A stretch of 64,000 nt of DNA from positions 1 through 64,000 of the forward strand of contig DASZUU010000050.1 in assembly GCA_035547425.1 (NCBI GenBank), written 5' to 3'. A program made the position numbers and the translations under genes. The notes below the pieces were generated by a model. It was not told the origin of the DNA and did no database searches. It saw nothing but the letters and a program-made list of their open reading frames with translations. Below, in pieces: positions 58,778 through 64,000 of the stretch. The number at the start of each line of letters is the position of its first letter. Within the stretch, counting starts at the first letter, position 1. Source of the DNA: Alloacidobacterium sp035547425. Its GTDB lineage: Bacteria; Acidobacteriota; Terriglobia; Terriglobales; Acidobacteriaceae.

Positions 58778-61153
58778 ATGGATCAAGACCGGTGGGTTCT
58801 GCTCATCGCGAGCGAAGTTGGAGGCACCGACTCCGTTTCCGACCGCGCCATGGAGCGCCTGATCGAGGCAATCGAAAAAGAAAATTACCGCGTCGTGCGC
58901 ACCTCGACGCCTGAAGATGGACTCGCGCTGGTCAACTCTGACCCTTCGATGAGCGCCGTGCTCCTCGACTGGGACCTCGCCGAAAACAATCAGTTCGATG
59001 AGCGCGCTGCCCTGCGCATCATCCGCGCCGTGCGCCGCCGCAACAAGAAGCTGCCCATCTTCCTCATCGCCGACCGCACCCTCGTCAGCGAGCTTCCCCT
59101 CGAAGTGGTCAAGCAGGTGCACGAATACATCCACCTCTTCGGCGACACCCCCGCCTTCATCGCCAATCGCGTCGATTTTGCCGTCGAGCGCTACCACGAG
59201 CAGCTATTGCCGCCGTACTTCCGCGAGCTGGTGAAATACACCGATCAAGGCGCTTACTCGTGGGACGCTCCCGGGCACATGGGCGGCGTTGCTTTCCTGA
59301 AGCACCCCGTCGGCATGGAGTTCCACAAGTTCTTCGGCGAAAACCTTCTGCGCTCCGATCTCGGCATCTCCACCTCGCAACTCGGCTCCTGGCTCGACCA
59401 CATCGGCCCTCCGGCGGAATCCGAGCGCAACGCCGCCCGCATCTTCGGTGCCGATTGGACCTTCTACGTCCTCAACGGCTCTTCGACCTCGAACCAGATC
59501 GTCGGCCACGGCGTCATTGCGCAGGACGAGATGGTATTAGCCGATCTCAACTGCCACAAGTCCATCTGCCACTCGCTCACCGTCACCGGAGCGCGGCCCG
59601 TCTACTTCAAGCCCACCCGCAACGGCTTCGGCATGATCGGCCTCGTGCCGCTCGCGCAGTTCCGCCCGGAAAACATTCAGAATCTGATTGCCAAAAGCCC
59701 ATTTGCAACCGGAGCAGTTTCAAAAGACCCCGGCTACGCCGTCGTCACCAACTCCACCTATGACGGCTTCTGCTATCACGTAAACAGCGTCGTCGAGCAG
59801 CTCGCCAAATCCGTTCCGCGCGTGCATTTCGATGAAGCCTGGTACGCCTACGCCAAGTTCCATCCGCTCTATCGCGGACGTTTTGCCATGGACGTGCCCG
59901 ACGAAATGCCCGAGCGCCCGCTGCTCTTCGCCACGCAGTCCACGCACAAAATGCTGCCCGCATTTTCCATGGCGTCGATGATCCACGTGAAGTTGAGCCA
60001 CCGCGCGCCGCTCGAGTTCGATCAGTTCAACGAATCGTTCATGATGCACGGAACGACCTCGCCCTTCTATCCCATGATCGCCTCCATCGACGTGGCCACC
60101 GCCATGATGGACGAGCCCGCAGGCTCGACGCTGATGACCGAAACCATCCAGGACGCCATCAGCTTCCGCAAAGCCATGGCATCCGTAGCCCACCGCCTCA
60201 GGGCGGAAGAAGGCGGAAACGGATGGTTCTTCGGCATGTTCCAGCCCGACTACGTAAAGGACGCGGCCAACGGCGAAATCTTCCGCTTCGAAGATGCTCC
60301 CGATGATCTGCTCTCGCAATCGGCGCAATGCTGGACGCTGAAGCCCGGAGAGTCGTGGCACGGCTTCCGCGACGAGGACATCGCCGACGACTACGTGCTG
60401 CTCGACCCCACCAAGGTCACCATCCTCACGCCCGGCATCGACGCGCAGGGGAACCTGGCCGACTGGGGCATTCCGGCCACCATCCTCACCGCCTTCCTCG
60501 ACGCTCGCCGCGTGGAAATCGCGCGTACCGGCGACTACACCATCCTGACCCTCTTCTCTGTCGGCACCAGTAAAGGCAAGTGGGGCAGCCTGCTCGAAAC
60601 CCTCTTCGAGTTCCGCCGCCTCTACGATCAGGAAGCATCATTGAACGAAGCGCTGCCCCAGCTTGTCGCCAAGTATCCCGAGCGCTATGGCACCACCGAC
60701 CTCAAGCAGCTCAGCGACGAGATGCACGCGGCCATGAAAGAACTGAATCTTCCCGGCCTGTTGCAGGAAGCCTTCGATGTGGAAGCAAATCCGGTCATGA
60801 CGCCCGCACAGGCCTACCAGCGCCTCATCCGCGAAGGCACAGAAAAAGTCCGCCTTACCGAAATGGCCGGACGCATTCCTGCCGTCATGCTCGTGCCTTA
60901 TCCTCCCGGCATTCCCATCAGCATGCCCGGCGAGCGCCTCGGCGATGCCGATAGCCCTGTCATCCGGTTTCTGCTGGCGCAGGAAGAATTCAGCAAGCGC
61001 TTCCCCGGCTTCGAGCGCGAAGTGCACGGCATCGAAGTCGATCCCGAAGGCAACTTCTGGATGCGCGGCGTAGTGGAAACTCCCGGCAAAAAAACGAATG
61101 GGAAAAAGCCGCGCACGCATCCCTCCTCGCGCGCGGCAAAAACCTCGCTCTAA
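58778..61153 (+). CDS. Orn/Lys/Arg decarboxylase (fold I PLP enzyme)
   Basis: 791 residues. Residues 1-130 form a receiver-like flavodoxin fold (LLDWDLAENN, LPIFLIADR) seen in the inducible decarboxylases; the PLP domain has GHMGGVAFLKHPVG, STSNQIVGHG, HFDEAWYAYAKF and the Schiff-base Lys in STHKMLPAFSMAS. The C-terminal domain follows, with a basic tail (GKKTNGKKPRTHPSSRA). Whether lysine, arginine or ornithine is the substrate is not clear; adiA-like lengths fit. It would make a polyamine and consume a proton. No antiporter gene lies beside it. Confidence 0.88.
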   Translation: MDQDRWVLLIASEVGGTDSVSDRAMERLIEAIEKENYRVVRTSTPEDGLALVNSDPSMSAVLLDWDLAENNQFDERAALRIIRAVRRRNKKLPIFLIADRTLVSELPLEVVKQVHEYIHLFGDTPAFIANRVDFAVERYHEQLLPPYFRELVKYTDQGAYSWDAPGHMGGVAFLKHPVGMEFHKFFGENLLRSDLGISTSQLGSWLDHIGPPAESERNAARIFGADWTFYVLNGSSTSNQIVGHGVIAQDEMVLADLNCHKSICHSLTVTGARPVYFKPTRNGFGMIGLVPLAQFRPENIQNLIAKSPFATGAVSKDPGYAVVTNSTYDGFCYHVNSVVEQLAKSVPRVHFDEAWYAYAKFHPLYRGRFAMDVPDEMPERPLLFATQSTHKMLPAFSMASMIHVKLSHRAPLEFDQFNESFMMHGTTSPFYPMIASIDVATAMMDEPAGSTLMTETIQDAISFRKAMASVAHRLRAEEGGNGWFFGMFQPDYVKDAANGEIFRFEDAPDDLLSQSAQCWTLKPGESWHGFRDEDIADDYVLLDPTKVTILTPGIDAQGNLADWGIPATILTAFLDARRVEIARTGDYTILTLFSVGTSKGKWGSLLETLFEFRRLYDQEASLNEALPQLVAKYPERYGTTDLKQLSDEMHAAMKELNLPGLLQEAFDVEANPVMTPAQAYQRLIREGTEKVRLTEMAGRIPAVMLVPYPPGIPISMPGERLGDADSPVIRFLLAQEEFSKRFPGFEREVHGIEVDPEGNFWMRGVVETPGKKTNGKKPRTHPSSRAAKTSL

Positions 61154-61158
61154 AACAG

Positions 61159-61185
61159 AAAGGCCTCCGAATTTCGGAGGCCTTT
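61159..61185. terminator. Terminator between the decarboxylase and formaldehyde dehydrogenase genes
   Basis: A 12-base perfect stem (AAAGGCCTCCGA) and a three-base loop, then TTTTCCC; serves both convergent genes. Confidence 0.9.
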
Positions 61186-61189
61186 TCCC

Positions 61190-62386
61190 TTAAGCTGCTT
61201 TCGCTAAATACCCGTTCGGATCGAGCACATATTTCTTCGCCGCTCCCTTGTCGAAATCGGCATAGCCCTCCGGCGCATCATCCAGGTTGATGACGGTTGC
61301 GTTCACAATCTTCGCAATCGGCAGCCGGTCATGCAGAATCGCCTGCATCAGCTGGCGGTTGTACTGCAGCACCGGAGCCTGCCCCGTATGGAAATGCAGC
61401 GACCTCGACCATCCTTTACCAAAACGAATCTTCAGTATGCCCTTCTTCGCATCTTCATTCGGCGCGCCCGGATCTTCCACGACATACAGCCCTGGAATAC
61501 CGATGCCGCCCGCGACAAACGTAATGCCCATCAGCTGATTCAGGACGCTTGCCGGAGCCGCCTCATTGGGATTGCCGTGCGCACTGGCTTCAAACCCGAC
61601 CGCATCGATGGCCGCATCCACCTCCGGCACGCCGACAATCTGCTCGATCTGCTCGGAAAGATTGTCATGCTTGCCGATATCGATCGTCTCGTAGCCCATC
61701 TTTCTCGCGTGCGCCAGGCGCTCCGGATTCTTGTCGCCGACAATGATGACCGCCGCGCCAAGAATATAGGCCGAGGCCGCAGCCGCAAGTCCCACCGGCC
61801 CTGCGCCCGCCACATACACAATCGATCCCACTTCGACACCCGCCGACTTCGCCCCGTGATATCCCGTCGGCAAAATATCGGAGAGCATCGTCAGGTCTTT
61901 GATCTTCGCCATCGCCTGCTCTTTGTCCGGAAACTTCAGCAGGTTGAAATCGGCATACGGAACCAGCACATACTGCGCCTGACCGCCGGCCCATCCGCCC
62001 ATATCCACGTAACCGTAAGCGCCGCCCGGCTGCTGCGGATTCACATTCAAACAAACACCGGTATGCCGCTCGCGGCACGCGCGACAGCGTCCGCAGGCAA
62101 TATTGAAGGGCACCGAAACCAGGTCGCCGACGTTAATGAACTCAACGTCCTTTCCTTTTTCGATCACCTCGCCGGTAATCTCATGCCCCAGAATCAGCCC
62201 TTTCGGCGCCGTCGTGCGGCCTCGCACCATATGCTGGTCCGAGCCGCAGATATTCGTCGAAACGATCTTCAGGATAGCCCCGTGCTCGATGGGCTTTCCC
62301 TGCGGCGTTTGCATTTTTGGATAATCGATCGATTGGACCTCAACCTTGCCGGGGCCCATGTAAACAACACCACGATTTGTGGCCAT
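61190..62386 (-). CDS. fdhA: Zinc-dependent formaldehyde dehydrogenase, glutathione-independent type
   Basis: 398-residue medium-chain dehydrogenase/reductase. Catalytic zinc Cys in NICGSDQHMVRG and His-Glu in LILGHEITGEV; structural zinc cysteines in ACGRCRACRERHTGVC; NAD-binding VAGAGPVGLAAAASAYILGA with Asp in VGDKN. VDAAIDAVGFEASAHG and the 398-residue length are as in Pseudomonas FdhA. The ATG at 62386 has AAGGAGG; a longer frame to 62482 runs through repeat DNA. Oxidation of formaldehyde is the likely reaction, other aldehydes/alcohols being possible. Confidence 0.87.
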   Translation of the reverse strand: MATNRGVVYMGPGKVEVQSIDYPKMQTPQGKPIEHGAILKIVSTNICGSDQHMVRGRTTAPKGLILGHEITGEVIEKGKDVEFINVGDLVSVPFNIACGRCRACRERHTGVCLNVNPQQPGGAYGYVDMGGWAGGQAQYVLVPYADFNLLKFPDKEQAMAKIKDLTMLSDILPTGYHGAKSAGVEVGSIVYVAGAGPVGLAAAASAYILGAAVIIVGDKNPERLAHARKMGYETIDIGKHDNLSEQIEQIVGVPEVDAAIDAVGFEASAHGNPNEAAPASVLNQLMGITFVAGGIGIPGLYVVEDPGAPNEDAKKGILKIRFGKGWSRSLHFHTGQAPVLQYNRQLMQAILHDRLPIAKIVNATVINLDDAPEGYADFDKGAAKKYVLDPNGYLAKAA

Positions 62387-62413
62387 GGTTCCTCCTTGTG
62401 CATGCGTAAATTT

Positions 62414-62479
62414 GTCATCCTGCGCGTTATGGCCGGCTGTCATCCTGACGCTGAGGTACGAAGCGGAAGGACCTGCTTC
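62414..62479. repeat. Pair of interspersed GTCATCCTG-type repeats
   Basis: GTCATCCTGCGCG at 62414 and GTCATCCTGACGCTGAGG with GAAGGACCTGCTTCC at 62439-62479, in the spacer upstream of fdhA. The first copy seems truncated. Confidence 0.6.
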
Positions 62480-62497
62480 CAATATGGCTACTACCCT

Positions 62498-62908
62498 TTA
62501 GAACGCCTTCGCGCCCGCCTCCGCCACAGCATGATCCTGCTCACCCGACCCGCCGCTGACGCCAATCGCGCCCACAACCTGGTTGCCGGCCTTTAGCGGA
62601 ATTCCACCCGCAAAAATCATCACCTTGCCGTTATTCGAAGCGTGAATGCCGAAAAACTGCCCGCCGCTCTGCGAATGCTGCGCCAGGTCTTTCGTCGAAA
62701 TATCGAATGCACGCGACGTAAACGCCTTCTTCTGCGCAATATCGATGCTCCCCAGCCACGCGCCTTCCATGCGGATGAAGGCCACAAGATTTGCGCCTTC
62801 ATCGGCCACGGCAATATTCATCGGCTGCCCAATCTCCTGGGCTTTCTTCTCTGCGGCTGCAATCACACGACGCGCCGCTTCTAACGTCACTTTCTTTTCC
62901 TGTGTCAT
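62498..62908 (-). CDS. GlcG/HbpS-family protein (DUF336)
   Basis: 136 residues. The family pattern is present: TLEAARRVIAAAEKKAQEIG, AVADEGANLVAFIRMEGAWL, and the glycine-rich GGIPLKAGNQVVGAIGVSGG. These proteins bind heme or corrinoid in some species, or are encoded with glycolate oxidase; no direct function can be given here. The ATG at 62908 has GAGGAAA ahead. Upstream of fdhA on the same strand, separated by a repeat-bearing spacer of 111 bases. Confidence 0.85.
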   Translation of the reverse strand: MTQEKKVTLEAARRVIAAAEKKAQEIGQPMNIAVADEGANLVAFIRMEGAWLGSIDIAQKKAFTSRAFDISTKDLAQHSQSGGQFFGIHASNNGKVMIFAGGIPLKAGNQVVGAIGVSGGSGEQDHAVAEAGAKAF

Positions 62909-62990
62909 GTTTTCCTCTTTCGCGCGCGCCACGGCGCGTTCCATCCTAGTGGGATGCATTAGACCCGAATCCGGAGATGAAAGCCAAATA

Positions 62991-63020
62991 AAAAGGCCTC
63001 CGCCCAGCGGAAGCCCTTTT
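62991..63020 (-). terminator. Terminator after atpE
   Basis: An imperfect stem (AAAAGGGCTTCCGC with GCGGAGGCCTTTT on the minus strand) with a three-base loop and T5. Its place after atpE means the ATP synthase F0 genes here are not followed by atpF. Confidence 0.75.
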
Positions 63021-63040
63021 ACCTATGCTGCAAAACTGCG

Positions 63041-63343
63041 TTACTTCACCTTGGCAAAGATAATCAGCAGCGTGAACAGTGCCAGCGATTCGATAAACGC
63101 CAGGCCGAGAACCAGCACCAGCTGAATTCCCGCGCGTGCTCCAGGATTGCGGGCGAGAGCCTCAGCCGCCGATCCGGCCACGCGGCCCTGTCCCAGTCCG
63201 CAAAGACCGGAAGCGATAGCCATGCCGATGCCGGCGCCGATCGGCACCCAGCTGGGGGCGGAGCTGCCGCCGGATTGAGCGAACGCGGGCGATGCCATGC
63301 AAAGCACAGCCAGCGTCATGAAGATGTATTGCAGTTTGCGCAT
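63041..63343 (-). CDS. atpE: ATP synthase subunit c
   Basis: 100 residues, longer than the usual 70-90 because of a signal-like N-terminal segment (FMTLAVLCMASPAFAQSGG). Two membrane helices follow: GAGIGMAIASGLCGLGQGRV, with the RNP loop in ARNPGARAGI, and VLVLGLAFIESLALFTLLI carrying the ion-binding Glu. A Gln in GLGQGR and Ser after the Glu are shared with sodium-binding rings, but the Thr/Tyr ligands are not. On the minus strand after atpB. Confidence 0.93.
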   Translation of the reverse strand: MRKLQYIFMTLAVLCMASPAFAQSGGSSAPSWVPIGAGIGMAIASGLCGLGQGRVAGSAAEALARNPGARAGIQLVLVLGLAFIESLALFTLLIIFAKVK

Positions 63344-63476
63344 TTCTATTTCTCCTTGCTTCCTTCAAAATGTGCCGTCAGTGGGTGGTTGAGGCTCACC
63401 GTGCTGGCCCCCTCACGCTCACGGCCCGCTTTACCGAAGTGGAAGCAGAACTCCGGCTGCGAAACTATATTAGATT

Positions 63477-63507
63477 GTCATCCTGAGCGCAGCGAAGGAC
63501 CTGCTTT
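63477..63507. repeat. Interspersed GTCATCCTG-type repeat between atpB and atpE
   Basis: GTCATCCTGAGCGCAGCGAAGG and ACCTGC, the cleanest copy in the window. Confidence 0.65.
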
Positions 63508-63541
63508 GAATCAGCTGCGGCGCAGAACAACTCTAAAAAAC

Positions 63542-64000
63542 TCAATGCCCCTCATGCGCCGCCGTGGCTTCCGCCAGATAAATCATCGCCAGCAGCATGA
63601 ACACATACGCCTGAATCAACGCAACCCCAAAGTGCAGCCCCAGGAAAATCACCGGAATGCCGATCGGAACCAGCGAGAAGAAGACCAGCGTCAGCAAATC
63701 GCTGGCAAACATGTTGGCGTAAAGACGAACCGTCAGCGACATGATGCGGGCCAGGTTCGAAATAATCTCAATCGGGAACATCAGCGGCGCAATCCACCAG
63801 ATCGGCCCCATAAAGTGCTTCAGGTAGCCAATCGGTCCCTGCGTGCGCACGCCGAACCAGTTGTAATAAATAAACGTAACCAGCGCGATACCCAGCGGCA
63901 CCACCGGATCAGCCGTCGGCGTCTCGATCCCCGGCAGCAGTCCCATCACATTGCACAGCAGCACAAAAACAAGAATCGTCGTCACAAACGGCATATGCGA
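63542..64000 (-). CDS. atpB: ATP synthase subunit a, 5' end cut by window
   Basis: The C-terminal 152 residues of the F0 a subunit. The essential Arg appears in LTVRLYANMFASDLL; the last helices contain IPVIFLGLHFGVALIQAYVF with the conserved Gln. The frame stays open to the window edge, so the N terminus lies beyond. It ends ATAAHEGH. It precedes atpE by about 200 bases that hold a repeat copy. Confidence 0.95.
   Translation of the reverse strand, partial: SHMPFVTTILVFVLLCNVMGLLPGIETPTADPVVPLGIALVTFIYYNWFGVRTQGPIGYLKHFMGPIWWIAPLMFPIEIISNLARIMSLTVRLYANMFASDLLTLVFFSLVPIGIPVIFLGLHFGVALIQAYVFMLLAMIYLAEATAAHEGH

Noticed and set aside
61331..62596. A 421-residue plus-strand frame over fdhA
   Set aside because: Antisense shadow of fdhA; Arg/His-rich and without ribosome binding site.
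1..64000. tRNA, rRNA, CRISPR arrays, insertion sequences, prophage
   Set aside because: I read through the spacers and found no tRNA-like cloverleaf, no regular repeat-spacer array, and no transposase or phage gene.

Overview
This window looks like the chromosome of a soil-type Acidobacteriota, most likely class Terriglobia (family Acidobacteriaceae or a relative). The evidence is an 839-residue permease of the acidobacterial duplicated orphan permease (ADOP) type next to a PadR regulator, a secretin with a C-terminal cohesin-like domain, a very long BamA, moderately high GC, and short intergenic repeats of the GTCATCCTGAGC...GAAGGACC type. The identification rests on gene content recognised by eye; no database search was run. 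Both window edges cut genes (pepP at the left, atpB at the right).

Layout: 1-6.4 kb carries aminopeptidase P, engB, a type II secretion/pilus operon (secretin, two pseudopilins, and a small protein derived from the NAD-binding core of urocanase) and smpB. 6.4-12.1 kb has a cation/proton antiporter broken by two frameshifts, gamma-glutamyltransferase, leucyl aminopeptidase and a DJ-1/PfpI protein. 12.2-21.2 kb is a phosphate region: a lipoprotein PstS and an uncharacterised nuclease-like gene on the plus strand, facing a full phoB-phoR-pstS-pstC-pstA-pstB-phoU operon on the minus strand. 21.4-24.3 kb holds a two-gene unit of a trypsin-like protease and a Trypco1-type partner, divergent from a membrane SpoIIE-type phosphatase; this is the best candidate for a poorly described system here.

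24.4-30.4 kb has lon, pheA, two small stress/membrane genes, a UbiA-family prenyltransferase and a BON-domain protein. 30.5-38.5 kb is an outer-membrane biogenesis operon (bamA-surA-tamB, overlapping genes). 38.7-47.4 kb reads mostly on the plus strand: a ThiF/MoeB enzyme, an ECF sigma/anti-sigma pair, aroK, an AI-2E family transporter, heme o synthase with an ABC-2 exporter and a DUF420 protein, and mtnA. 47.4-49.5 kb is an AT-richer island with three uncharacterised genes, including a tiny secreted protein made of two identical 16-residue repeats.

49.5-64 kb contains an orphan CoA-transferase beta subunit, the PadR/ADOP pair with a perfect 27-bp operator-like dyad, a secreted protein of unknown function, a PagL-like lipid A deacylase with glutamate formimidoyltransferase, yebC, tadA, a DHFR-like reductase, an Orn/Lys/Arg decarboxylase, a zinc formaldehyde dehydrogenase, a GlcG/HbpS-like protein and the start of the ATP synthase operon (atpE, atpB). 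No rRNA, tRNA, CRISPR array, insertion sequence or prophage was seen.
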